Positions 34,083 through 42,643 of a stretch of DNA of 64,000 nt are shown piece after piece. Source of the DNA: Pedobacter heparinus DSM 2366 (GTDB taxonomy: Bacteria > Bacteroidota > Bacteroidia > Sphingobacteriales > Sphingobacteriaceae); assembly GCF_000023825.1 (NCBI RefSeq), contig NC_013061.1:1116001-1180000 (forward strand), written 5' to 3'. Under the pieces are notes generated by a model. It was given only the letters and a program-made list of their open reading frames with translations, had not been told where the DNA came from and did no database searches. The translations under genes and the position numbers were made by a program. Each line of letters opens with the position of its first letter. The stretch's first letter is position 1.

Positions 34083-34880
34083 ATGCGTTACAGCCCACAA
34101 CTGACTTGCTTTCTTGTCCTTTTTGGGACGGTGACGGCATTTGCCCAGACTTTCGAGCTTGGGGTAATGGCGGGTGGAGCAGGTTATATGGGCGATCTGA
34201 ACCCGGATAAGCCATTAAAGATAAGCTGGATTTCGGCAGGGGCCTATGCCAAACTGAACCTTGACCCGTATTGGGCCGTAGGTTTGCATTATACTTATGG
34301 TAAGATCAGGGCCAATGATGCTTTTTCCGAAAATGCAGATTTTAAAAACCGGAACATTAATTTTAAGACCCCATTAAATGAGGTAAGTGTACAGGTTGAT
34401 TTTAACTTTCTCAATTATTTTGCGGGTGGAGGAACAAAGAAGTTTACACCTTATATATTTACCGGGATAGGGGGTGTGTTTTATAGCCCAAAGGGTACTT
34501 ATGACGATACTGAATACAATTTAAGGTATTATCAGACCGAGGGCCAGGCGGCAACTTACAGGAATTATGCATTAACCATTCCTTATGGTGTAGGGATAAA
34601 AGTACAGATGAAGGAGAACTGGGGATTGTTTTCGCAGATTGGATACCGGACAGCGCATACCGACTACCTGGATGATGTTAGTGGGGTGTATCCTGATGCT
34701 GCGGTATGGCCGGATGACGGATCAAGGGCCTTGCGGCAACACTTATCAAACCCCTCAGTTATACCAAATTATGGTGCTCCTGGTACCCAGCGGGGCGATT
34801 TTAGAAAAAGAGATACATATATGTTTGTAGGTATTGGCATATCTTATACCTTTGTGTCCCAAAAATGTTATACATTTTAA
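34083..34880 (+). CDS. porG: PorG/DUF6089-family outer-membrane protein
   Basis: Outer-membrane beta-barrel protein of the type IX secretion system. The ATG at 34083 gives signal peptide 'MRYSPQLTCFLVLFGTVT' ending 'AFAQ'; an in-frame ATG at 34062 inside nadK would give a longer, non-signal start. Barrel segments 'FELGVMAGGAGYMGDLNP', 'YTYGKIRAND' and the terminal 'YMFVGIGISYTFVSQKC' match the family. Position supports it: porG next to uppS and bamA is conserved, as in Porphyromonas gingivalis. In that organism PorG is an outer-membrane part of the PorK/N ring complex. Confidence 0.82.
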   Translation: MRYSPQLTCFLVLFGTVTAFAQTFELGVMAGGAGYMGDLNPDKPLKISWISAGAYAKLNLDPYWAVGLHYTYGKIRANDAFSENADFKNRNINFKTPLNEVSVQVDFNFLNYFAGGGTKKFTPYIFTGIGGVFYSPKGTYDDTEYNLRYYQTEGQAATYRNYALTIPYGVGIKVQMKENWGLFSQIGYRTAHTDYLDDVSGVYPDAAVWPDDGSRALRQHLSNPSVIPNYGAPGTQRGDFRKRDTYMFVGIGISYTFVSQKCYTF

Positions 34881-34899
34881 GCATATTTGCGGTAAATAA

Positions 34900-35640
34900 A
34901 TGGGATTTAAAGAACAAATAGACATTACACGCTTACCAGAGCACATTGCCATTATCATGGATGGGAATGGAAGATGGGCAAAAAATCAAGGTAAATTCAG
35001 GGCTTTTGGTCATGAAAGCGGTGTGCTGTCTGTAAAGGATATCGTTGAAGGTTGTGTAGACATCGGGATCAAATACCTTACCGTTTACGCTTTTTCAACA
35101 GAGAACTGGAACAGGCCTGTTGAGGAAGTGAATGCATTGATGGAACTGCTGATCACAACGATCAATCAGGAAACGGAAACACTGACCAAAAACAACATCA
35201 GGCTGAATGCCATCGGAGATATTGCCTCGCTTCCTCAAAAATGTATTGAAGATTTGAAGAGCGCAATGGATAAGACGGCCAATAATACCCATTGTACCTT
35301 AACACTGGCTTTAAGTTACAGTGCCAAATGGGAAATTATTGAAGCTGCAAAGAAACTTGCGGTACAGGTAAAAGCCGGAAAAATAGATATTGATGAGATT
35401 AATGAAGCCCATTTTTCGGCCCAGTTGACCACCATAAATATGCCCGATCCTGAATTGATGATCAGGACCAGCGGTGAACATAGGATCAGTAATTTTTTAT
35501 TGTGGCAAATGGCCTACACTGAATTGTATTTTACGGATACCCTGTGGCCAGACTTTAGAAGGGAAGACCTTTTTGAAGCGATTGTAGACTACCAGAAACG
35601 CGAACGCCGCTTTGGTAAAATTAGTGAACAATTGAACTAA
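34900..35640 (+). CDS. uppS: Undecaprenyl diphosphate synthase (isoprenyl transferase)
   Basis: cis-Prenyltransferase making the C55 lipid carrier for peptidoglycan and surface polysaccharides. 'HIAIIMDGNGRWAK' with catalytic D21, 'GHESGV', 'YLTVYAFSTENWNRP', and the C-terminal 'PDPELMIRTSGEHRISNFLLWQ' region with the usual RxSGxxRxSNFLxWQ pattern. Length 246 aa is normal. It lies 19 bp after porG and 63 bp before bamA. Confidence 0.97.
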   Translation: MGFKEQIDITRLPEHIAIIMDGNGRWAKNQGKFRAFGHESGVLSVKDIVEGCVDIGIKYLTVYAFSTENWNRPVEEVNALMELLITTINQETETLTKNNIRLNAIGDIASLPQKCIEDLKSAMDKTANNTHCTLTLALSYSAKWEIIEAAKKLAVQVKAGKIDIDEINEAHFSAQLTTINMPDPELMIRTSGEHRISNFLLWQMAYTELYFTDTLWPDFRREDLFEAIVDYQKRERRFGKISEQLN

Positions 35641-35703
35641 TTTTACTTTTAACACTTTTTAACATGTGTTTAAATTAACTTAGCATCGATTTTTAGATTG
35701 TAA

Positions 35704-38271
35704 ATGAAAAGAATATACCAACTTATATTATTGTTGTTGATTGGTTTACCAACAATGGCACAGATCACCCGCCCCCAGTCCAATCCTGCAGCTCCTACTT
35801 TAAAAGTAAAAGGACTTGAACTGGATTATTTTAACCCGAAAGAGTATATCATTGGTGGTACTACCCTAACAGGTACCCAATATCTGGATAAAGACGTGAT
35901 CATTACCTTGTCAAAACTGATCAAAGGCGAAAGAGTTATACTTCCGGGTGAAGCTACGGCCAATGCAATCAAAAATCTTTGGGCCCAGGGGCTGTTTGAT
36001 GATATTCAACTGGATATTACTAAAATAGTAGAAGATACCGTGTATTTTGATATTGAGGTAGTTGAGCGTCCGCGTCTCAGCTCTTTTGAATTTACAGGGG
36101 TAAGTAAATCCCAAAAAACGGATATCATTGAAAAACTAGGTGAAAAAGCAGGAAAAGCCATTATCAACGATAACCTGTATAACAGCACCACTGCTACAAT
36201 TAAAAAGTTTTTGCTGGAAAAGGGGTATTTCTTTACCAGTGTTGAATACAAGACCAAGCCAGACCCCAGTCAGGACAACAGTGTAATATTACAGGTTGCC
36301 GTAAATAAGGGCAGGAAAGTTAAAGTCCACGAGATCAATTTTACAGGCAATAAGGATTTTTCTTCGGCCAAACTGCGTAAGTATCTGAAAAAAACAAAAC
36401 AACAGGCTTTTTATAAGGTATTTGGTTCAGGAAAATTCAATAAAGAAAAATACGACGAAGATAAGACCAAGCTCATTGCTAAAATGCACGATAAGGGTTA
36501 TCGGGATGCGGTAATTCTGAAAGACAGCATTTATCAGTACAGCGATAAAGCGGTGGGCATTAAGATCGATCTGTTTGAAGGACCTAAATATTATTTCGGG
36601 AACATTACCTGGGTAGGAAATGCAAAATACAATACCGACTTTTTACAAAGGGCTTTAGGCATTGAAAAGGGTGAGGTATTCAGCGAAGAGAAGTTAGAAA
36701 AAAAATTAAGGGGAAGTGCCAACGGGGATGACGTGTCCAGCATTTATTTGAATGATGGTTATTTAACATTTAACGTTGATCCGGTACAGACCAAAATTTA
36801 TGGTGATACTGTTGAAATGGAGATGCGGATTTATGAAGGCCCACAGTACACCAATAACCGCATTACGGTTAAGGGGAACACGATTACAAATGACCGTGTT
36901 GTTTTACGTGAGGTGCGTACAAAACCGGGCGAGAAATTCTCTAAAGACCTGTTGATCCGGACAGTTCGTGAGATCGGTCAGCTGGGTAATTTTGATGAAT
37001 CAAAAACCAATCCTGTACCGAAGCCAAACCCTGCAGATGGGACAGTGGATATTGAATATACGGTAGAAGAAAAACCTTCAGATCAGATTGAACTTTCGGG
37101 TGGTTTTGGTGGTGGTAACATCATCGGTACATTGGGTTTAACCTTCAACAACTTCTCCTTAAGAAACCTGTTTAATTTAAGTGCCTACAAACCTTTACCT
37201 AAAGGGGACGGACAAAAGCTAAGCTTGCGTGGGCAAACCAATGGTAAATACTACCAGTCGTATAGTTTCTCTTTCTCTGAACCATGGTTAGGTGGTAAAA
37301 AACCGATCAGCTTTGGGGTAAGTGCTTTTACTTCCTTACAGTCTAACGGAGGAAGAAGTTATTATGGTACAATTGATCCATCCAGCAGTCAGTACCAAAA
37401 GATTCGCCTGAATGGGGTTACAGTAAGTTTGGGAAGAAGACTGAACTTCCCGGATAACTATTTTCAGTTAACACATGCGATCAATGTACAGCAATATATC
37501 CTGAACAATTATCCAGGGTTCCTGTTTAGTACAGGTACTTCATACAACCTTAACCTTACACAGGAACTGAGCAGGGACTCAAGGGATTCCCCGATTTTCC
37601 CGACAGGTGGTTCTTATTTTAAATTTACGGTACAGGCTACACCGCCTTATTCTTTACTGAATAACGTAAATTATGCAACAGCATCTGATAAACAACGTTA
37701 TAAATTTACGGAGTACCACAAATGGAAATTTGAATCGCAGTGGTTCCAGCGGTTAGCTGGTAAGTTTGTTGTGAAAGCACAAGCCCAGTTTGGGTTCCTG
37801 GGTTCGTATAACAGTGCGGTTGGACAATCGGCTTTTGAAAGGTTTAAACTTGGTGGAGATGGTATGCAGGGATTTGATTTCCTTCAGGGATCGGAGCTGA
37901 TCGCTATGCGCGGATATGCCAATAACTCCGTAATACCGGTAGGTGCCAATCCTAATATTGCACAACAATCGGGTAGCCCTATATTTACCAAATATGTAAT
38001 GGAGTTAAGATACCCGGTAATTGCAAGTCAGCAGGCTACGGCATTTTTAACGGCATTTGCCGAAGGTGGAAATACCTGGAATAAGTTTGCCGACTTTAAT
38101 CCGTTTAACGTAAGACGCTCTGCAGGTTTTGGTGCAAAAATATTTTTACCGATATTTGGATTGCTGGGAATAGATTGGGGATATGGATTTGATAAGATTC
38201 CGGGTTCACCAGATGCCAACAAAGGACAGTTCCACTTTAGTATAGCACAGCAGCTTGGCGGATTTAATTAA
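35704..38271 (+). CDS. bamA: Outer-membrane protein assembly factor BamA (Omp85)
   Basis: Central component of the machine that inserts beta-barrels into the outer membrane. A signal peptide ends near 'PTMAQ'. Five POTRA domains span about 40-440 (e.g. 'VLREVRTKPGEKFSKDLL', 'LWAQGLFDDIQLDI', 'YVDPVQT'-like strands), followed by the surface-antigen barrel ('SGGFGGGNIIGTLGLTFNNF', 'ELRYPVIASQQATAFLTAFAEGG' regions). Length 855 aa is normal for Bacteroidota. It is followed by two Skp/OmpH chaperone genes, the standard bamA-skp arrangement. Confidence 0.96.
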   Translation: MKRIYQLILLLLIGLPTMAQITRPQSNPAAPTLKVKGLELDYFNPKEYIIGGTTLTGTQYLDKDVIITLSKLIKGERVILPGEATANAIKNLWAQGLFDDIQLDITKIVEDTVYFDIEVVERPRLSSFEFTGVSKSQKTDIIEKLGEKAGKAIINDNLYNSTTATIKKFLLEKGYFFTSVEYKTKPDPSQDNSVILQVAVNKGRKVKVHEINFTGNKDFSSAKLRKYLKKTKQQAFYKVFGSGKFNKEKYDEDKTKLIAKMHDKGYRDAVILKDSIYQYSDKAVGIKIDLFEGPKYYFGNITWVGNAKYNTDFLQRALGIEKGEVFSEEKLEKKLRGSANGDDVSSIYLNDGYLTFNVDPVQTKIYGDTVEMEMRIYEGPQYTNNRITVKGNTITNDRVVLREVRTKPGEKFSKDLLIRTVREIGQLGNFDESKTNPVPKPNPADGTVDIEYTVEEKPSDQIELSGGFGGGNIIGTLGLTFNNFSLRNLFNLSAYKPLPKGDGQKLSLRGQTNGKYYQSYSFSFSEPWLGGKKPISFGVSAFTSLQSNGGRSYYGTIDPSSSQYQKIRLNGVTVSLGRRLNFPDNYFQLTHAINVQQYILNNYPGFLFSTGTSYNLNLTQELSRDSRDSPIFPTGGSYFKFTVQATPPYSLLNNVNYATASDKQRYKFTEYHKWKFESQWFQRLAGKFVVKAQAQFGFLGSYNSAVGQSAFERFKLGGDGMQGFDFLQGSELIAMRGYANNSVIPVGANPNIAQQSGSPIFTKYVMELRYPVIASQQATAFLTAFAEGGNTWNKFADFNPFNVRRSAGFGAKIFLPIFGLLGIDWGYGFDKIPGSPDANKGQFHFSIAQQLGGFN

Positions 38272-38315
38272 TAAAACACACAATAAACCCGATACAAAAT
38301 AAAATCATCGTACTA

Positions 38316-38846
38316 ATGAAAAAGTATATTTTAATTTGCATCTTGCTGTTTACAGGGATGGGTGCATTTGCACAAAAGTTTGCTTATGTTGATACAGAAT
38401 ATATTCTGAAACATTTACCTGATTATAAATCGTCATTAAATCAGTTAAATGTTTTGTCGCAACAATGGCAAAGACAAGTGGACAACAACTTTACTGAGAT
38501 AGATAAAATGTATAAAGCCTATCAGGCAGATCAGGTGTTGCTGACTGATGATATGCGCAAAAGGAGAGAGAATGACATTATAGAAAAAGAAAAGCAGGCA
38601 AAAGAATTTCAACGCAAAATATTTGGTCCGGAAGGTGAATTGTTTCAGGCCCGTGCCAAATTGTTACGCCCTATCCAGGATGGCGTAACAAAGGCGGTAG
38701 CAGAAGTAGCAAAGGCCAAGCTCCTTGACTTTATTTTTGACAAGAGCAGCGAGGCTACGATGATGATCTATGCCAGCAGTGGTTATGATGTAAGTAACGA
38801 TGTGATTAAAAGATTAGGCTATAAGCCAGATTCGACGATTAAATAA
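38316..38846 (+). CDS. OmpH/Skp-family periplasmic chaperone (first copy)
   Basis: Periplasmic holdase that escorts outer-membrane proteins to BamA. A Sec signal peptide ends 'MGAFAQ'; the mature start 'KFAYVDTEYILKHLPDYKSS' is the Skp hallmark, followed by long charged coiled-coil helices ('RKRRENDIIEKEKQAKEFQRK') and the C-terminal 'VAKAKLLDFIFDKSSEATMMIYASSGYDVS'. Length 176 aa is typical. It lies 44 bp after bamA and 43 bp before a second Skp gene. Confidence 0.93.
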   Translation: MKKYILICILLFTGMGAFAQKFAYVDTEYILKHLPDYKSSLNQLNVLSQQWQRQVDNNFTEIDKMYKAYQADQVLLTDDMRKRRENDIIEKEKQAKEFQRKIFGPEGELFQARAKLLRPIQDGVTKAVAEVAKAKLLDFIFDKSSEATMMIYASSGYDVSNDVIKRLGYKPDSTIK

Positions 38847-38889
38847 ATATATTAAACATAAATTAGAAACAATTATTAAGAAAAATAGG

Positions 38890-39450
38890 ATGAGAAAGTT
38901 AATTAACGCATTTTTTTTAGCGGCAGGATTATTGTTTACTGCTAATATTGCAAATGCACAACAAAAATTGGCACATTTAAACTCTGCAACGATTATAGAG
39001 GCTATGCCAGAGGTTAAAACTGCACGTACTGCATTGGAAGCTTTTCAAAAAACAAAACAAGCCGATATCGAGAAAATGATCTCGGAATATCAGACTAAAC
39101 TGAAAGCAGCACAGGACAAAGAGAAAACGATGAGTGAGGCTAACAAAGAAGCCATTACTAAAGAATTGCAGACGATGGGTGCTGAACTTCAGGATCTTGA
39201 AAAACGTATTGGCGATGCCAGACAAAAAGCACAGCAGGAACTGGAAACTAAAAATGCTGAGTTGTTTAACCCTATCCAGGTTAAGGCTGATGCAGCCATT
39301 AAAGCTGTTTCTAAAGAAAAAGGTTTTGCTTATGTATTTGATACAGCCAACCAGGCTTTAATTTACTGGGACGGCGGTGATGACATTACTGATCTTGTAA
39401 AAACTAAGTTAGGTATTGCTAAAACAACAGCACCTGCACCTAAAAAATAA
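38890..39450 (+). CDS. OmpH/Skp-family periplasmic chaperone (second copy)
   Basis: Paralogue of the preceding gene with the same domain order: signal peptide ending 'ANIANAQ', 'KLAHLNSATIIEAMPEVK', a long Lys/Glu/Gln-rich coiled coil (about 50-130), and 'KEKGFAYVFDTANQALIYWDGGDDITDLV'. It differs by an Ala/Pro/Lys tail 'TTAPAPKK'. 186 aa. A strong hairpin terminator follows at 39479-39511. Two Skp copies after bamA are common in Bacteroidota. Confidence 0.93.
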   Translation: MRKLINAFFLAAGLLFTANIANAQQKLAHLNSATIIEAMPEVKTARTALEAFQKTKQADIEKMISEYQTKLKAAQDKEKTMSEANKEAITKELQTMGAELQDLEKRIGDARQKAQQELETKNAELFNPIQVKADAAIKAVSKEKGFAYVFDTANQALIYWDGGDDITDLVKTKLGIAKTTAPAPKK

Positions 39451-39478
39451 AATAAACTTATTTGAAATATTTAAATTG

Positions 39479-39511
39479 CGGGATGGTTGATAAAAACCAT
39501 CCCGTTTTTTT
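39479..39511 (+). terminator. Rho-independent terminator between skp and murI
   Basis: A perfect 10-bp stem (CGGGATGGTT 39479-39488 with AACCATCCCG 39495-39504, 6-nt loop) followed by seven T (39505-39511). It ends the bamA-skp run. The T-tract ends 3 nt before the murI ATG, so the hairpin fills the whole murI leader. Confidence 0.85.
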
Positions 39512-39514
39512 ATA

Positions 39515-40354
39515 ATGAACGATAATCAATCCATCGGTGTTTTTGATTCTGGCTATGGCGGCCTGACCGTGTTTAAGTCGATCGCCAGTAAGCTGCCCCA
39601 GTATAATTACATTTATTTTGGCGACAATGCGCGTACACCTTATGGAGACCACTCTTTCGAAACCATTTATCAGTATACCCTGGAATGTGTAGAATGGTTG
39701 TTTGCGCAGGGGTGCCCGCTGGTTATCCTGGCCTGTAATACCGCTTCGGCAAAGGCGTTGCGCAACATACAGCAAAATGTATTGCCTTTTAAATATCCGG
39801 ACAGGAGGGTGCTGGGTGTAATCAGGCCAACAGCCGAGATTGTGGGTGATTTTACCCTGTCGAAGCATGTTGGGGTAATGGGTACAAGGGGTACAGTCAA
39901 TTCCGAGTCTTACCTGATGGAGATCAATAAATTCTTTCCCGAGATATCAGTTTCCCAGCAAAGCTGTCCGATGTGGGTACCCCTGATAGAAAACAATGAA
40001 CACATAGCCGCAGGTGCCGATTATTTTGTTAAAAAGTACATTGATGAATTATTGGCAAAGGACAATCAAATCGATTGTATTGTTTTGGCATGTACCCATT
40101 ATCCGCTGCTGGTACCTAAAATAAAGACGATCCTTCCGGATCATATTAACTTGCTGGGACAGGATGATATTGTTGCCGATAGTTTGGCATTGTACCTGGA
40201 AAATCATCCCGAAATGACGGATAGAATTGCCAGGGAAAACAAAACCATTTTCTTTACATCTGGTGATGCTCAGGTTTTTGATACCCAGGCCTCTGTCTTT
40301 TTTGGTGAAAGGGTAGTTTCCAGGCATGTAGCGCTTAAGGCAAGCGCCCGGTAA
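39515..40354 (+). CDS. murI: Glutamate racemase
   Basis: Makes D-glutamate for peptidoglycan. 'GVFDSGYGGLTV' (D11), the catalytic Cys pair C74 ('ILACNTASAKALR') and C193 ('VLACTHYPLLVP'), and 'YFGDNARTPYG'. Length 279 aa is normal. The ATG follows a complete terminator hairpin by only 3 nt and no -7 promoter element is seen between the hairpin and the start, so expression must come from read-through or from a promoter within the preceding region. Confidence 0.95.
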   Translation: MNDNQSIGVFDSGYGGLTVFKSIASKLPQYNYIYFGDNARTPYGDHSFETIYQYTLECVEWLFAQGCPLVILACNTASAKALRNIQQNVLPFKYPDRRVLGVIRPTAEIVGDFTLSKHVGVMGTRGTVNSESYLMEINKFFPEISVSQQSCPMWVPLIENNEHIAAGADYFVKKYIDELLAKDNQIDCIVLACTHYPLLVPKIKTILPDHINLLGQDDIVADSLALYLENHPEMTDRIARENKTIFFTSGDAQVFDTQASVFFGERVVSRHVALKASAR

Positions 40355-40448
40355 ATGCAGGTTTTTTGATAGGATTGATGTTTAAACAGCAATTATAATC
40401 TAAAAATAAACTTTCTATTTCTTTCTAGGTTCTCATTATTATTAACGG

Positions 40449-40456
40449 TAAATTTG
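40449..40456 (+). promoter_or_regulatory. -7 promoter element upstream of purF (TAAATTTG)
   Basis: Exact TAnnTTTG 22 nt before the ATG at 40479. No convincing -33 TTG at 19-21 bp. It stands in the 124-bp gap after murI. Confidence 0.5.
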
Positions 40457-40478
40457 CCGCTTAAAACAACACACACGA

Positions 40479-42134
40479 ATGAGTGACTCGATAAAACATG
40501 AATGCGGAATTGCCTTTATCCGCCTTTTAAAACCGCTCTCATACTATCAGGAAAAATACGGTACTGCACTTTACGGATTGAACAAGCTTTATCTTTTGAT
40601 GGAAAAGCAACACAACCGTGGACAGGATGGGGCCGGAATAGCAACCATCAAGCTGGATGTTAAACCAGGTCACCGTTACATCAGCAGGTACCGTTCCATG
40701 GCCCAGAATGCAGTTGCAGATATATTCGGCTATGTACAGCATAAATTTGTAGATATCCAGAATGAAACGCCTGAATTGATGCAGGATGCGGAGTGGTTAA
40801 AACAAAATGTGAGTTTTATTGGTGAGGTTTTACTGGGGCATTTAAGGTATGGCACGCATGGCAAGAACAGCATAGAAAACTGTCACCCATTTCTACGTCA
40901 GAATAACTGGATGACAAGGAACCTGGTTATTGCAGGTAATTTTAACATGACCAATGTAGATGAATTGCTGGAGCAGTTGTATGAACTTGGTCAGCATCCA
41001 AAAGAAAAGGCAGATACAGTTACAGTACTGGAAAAGATCGGACATTTTTTAGATGATGAAAACCAGGAACTGTTTGATGAATATAAAAAAGAAGGGCTAG
41101 ACAATGTAGCCATCACACATAAAATCTCTGAAAACCTTGATATCGCTAAGATATTAAAACGCTCTGCAAAAAACTGGGATGGTGGTTATACCATTTCAGG
41201 TATTGTTGGTAATGGGGATGCTTTCATTCTGCGCGACCCTTCCGGCATCCGTCCGGCTTATTATTATGCCGATGATGAAATTGTAGTAGCAGCTTCAGAA
41301 CGTCCAGCCATTCAGACGGCATTTAACATACAGTTTAAAAATGTAAAGGAAATAGAACCGGGCCATGCATTGATCGTTAAAAAAGACGGTACCGTAACAC
41401 AGGAGATCTTCCGGGAACCTGAAGAAAAAAGGGCCTGTTCATTTGAACGCATCTATTTTTCAAGAGGAAGCGATGCTGAAATCTATAAAGAAAGAAAACA
41501 TCTGGGTGCGTTGTTGTGCAAACAAATTCTGGATGCGGTAAGTGCCGACCTGAAAAATACAGTTTTTTCTTTTATCCCCAATACTGCCGAGGTTTCTTTC
41601 TACGGTATGGTTGATGGGCTGCACGCTTACATCAGGGAAGTACAGAAAGAAGCATTGTTGCGCCGTAAAGATACGCTGAGTGATGCAGAACTGGATGAGC
41701 TGCTGTCTATGCGCCCAAGAGTAGAGAAGCTGGCCATTAAAGATGTTAAGCTCCGGACTTTTATTACCCAGGATGCTGACAGGGGAGATATGGTAGCGCA
41801 TGTATATGATACTACTTATGGGGTAATCAAAAATCATACAGATACACTTGTAGCTGTAGATGATTCTATTGTAAGGGGTACAACTTTAAAGCAGAGCATC
41901 ATCAAAATAATTGACAGGCTGCATCCTAAAAAAATCATTATTGTTTCTTCTGCACCTCAGATACGTTATCCTGATTGTTATGGTATTGATATGTCTAAAA
42001 TGGGGCAATTTGTTGCATTTGAAGCTGCCATACAATTGCTGAAAGCGCGCGGTATGGAAAATGTAATAGAAGAAGTATACCAAAAATGTAAGGCTTCGCT
42101 GCTGTTGCCTAAAGAAGAGATAGTAATCATGTGA
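40479..42134 (+). CDS. purF: Amidophosphoribosyltransferase, long Bacteroidota type, C-terminally truncated by frameshift
   Basis: First enzyme of purine synthesis: transfers glutamine amide nitrogen to PRPP. The N-terminal Ntn glutaminase has nucleophile C9 ('IKHECGIAF'), 'EKQHNRGQDGAGIATI' and 'GHLRYGTHGKNSIEN'. The PRPP-binding loop is 'LVAVDDSIVRGTTLKQS', and 'SAPQIRYPDCYGIDMSKMGQFVAF' region is typical. The frame stops after 551 aa at 'EEIVIM'. The 82 codons expected next are present in the -1 frame (42131-42379), as if one A is missing at about 42125. 551 plus 82 gives the roughly 630 aa I recall for relatives. Activity without the tail is uncertain. Confidence 0.88.
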   Translation: MSDSIKHECGIAFIRLLKPLSYYQEKYGTALYGLNKLYLLMEKQHNRGQDGAGIATIKLDVKPGHRYISRYRSMAQNAVADIFGYVQHKFVDIQNETPELMQDAEWLKQNVSFIGEVLLGHLRYGTHGKNSIENCHPFLRQNNWMTRNLVIAGNFNMTNVDELLEQLYELGQHPKEKADTVTVLEKIGHFLDDENQELFDEYKKEGLDNVAITHKISENLDIAKILKRSAKNWDGGYTISGIVGNGDAFILRDPSGIRPAYYYADDEIVVAASERPAIQTAFNIQFKNVKEIEPGHALIVKKDGTVTQEIFREPEEKRACSFERIYFSRGSDAEIYKERKHLGALLCKQILDAVSADLKNTVFSFIPNTAEVSFYGMVDGLHAYIREVQKEALLRRKDTLSDAELDELLSMRPRVEKLAIKDVKLRTFITQDADRGDMVAHVYDTTYGVIKNHTDTLVAVDDSIVRGTTLKQSIIKIIDRLHPKKIIIVSSAPQIRYPDCYGIDMSKMGQFVAFEAAIQLLKARGMENVIEEVYQKCKASLLLPKEEIVIM

Positions 42135-42379
42135 AAGATATTTACAGACCTTTTAAACAGGAAGAAATTTCTGCACAGATTGCCAGGATCATTACACCAG
42201 CAAATACGGTAGCCGAAGTTGAAGTGATTTATCAGACATTGGATAATTTACACATCGCCTGTCCTAATCATAGTGGCGACTGGTATTTCTCTGGCAATTA
42301 TCCAACGCCAGGTGGTAATAAGGTAGTAAATAAAGCATTTGTAAACTGGAAAGAAGGAAATAACCAAAGGGCCTATTAA
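42131..42379 (+). pseudogene. purF: Displaced C-terminal segment of purF
   Basis: An 82-codon stretch in the -1 frame relative to purF, overlapping its stop codon. It starts 'VKDIYRPFKQEEISAQIARI' and ends 'GGNKVVNKAFVNWKEG', which I recognise as the C-terminal tail of long Bacteroidota amidophosphoribosyltransferases. Reading one base back at 42125 gives '...EEIV-NHVKDIYRPF...', a smooth join. There is no plausible slippery heptamer, so programmed frameshifting is unlikely; a real one-base deletion in an A run, or a sequencing error, is preferred. It could be translated separately from the GTG at 42131 but a stand-alone function is doubtful. Confidence 0.75.
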
Positions 42380-42418
42380 AGGCGCAAAAAAGCTGTACTA
42401 CTCGAAGGCTGGAACAAG

Positions 42419-42474
42419 TGATGCTGAAGGGCATCAATTATTCCTATGCCTTCTCCCAGCAAGCATTTTTGCTG
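42419..42474. repeat. Two small hairpins in the purF-lysE gap
   Basis: TGATGC (42419-42424) pairs with GCATCA (42431-42436), and CAGCAA (42457-42462) pairs with TTGCTG (42469-42474), each with a 6-nt loop. A third stem, GCTCC with GGAGC, lies further right at about 42578-42603. No T-tract follows them. The 264-bp gap has no open frame I believe in; it could hold a structured RNA or untranslated regions. Confidence 0.35.
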
Positions 42475-42643
42475 TCAGGCGATTGTCTTAGGCAGCTGTA
42501 TTAGCACTTTCATCTGCACAATGTTATTGATCTGCATTATGCTATTGAAAAAATATGCCTTCTGTGAACAGGCCTAGGCGCTGTTTGCTCCCCTTTAGGA
42601 GCCTAACAGATGCCAGACTGTGAACATAATGGCTTATTTACTT

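Noticed and set aside
42100..42135. Programmed -1 frameshift in purF
   Set aside because: No slippery heptamer or following strong pseudoknot-like stem is visible at the junction.
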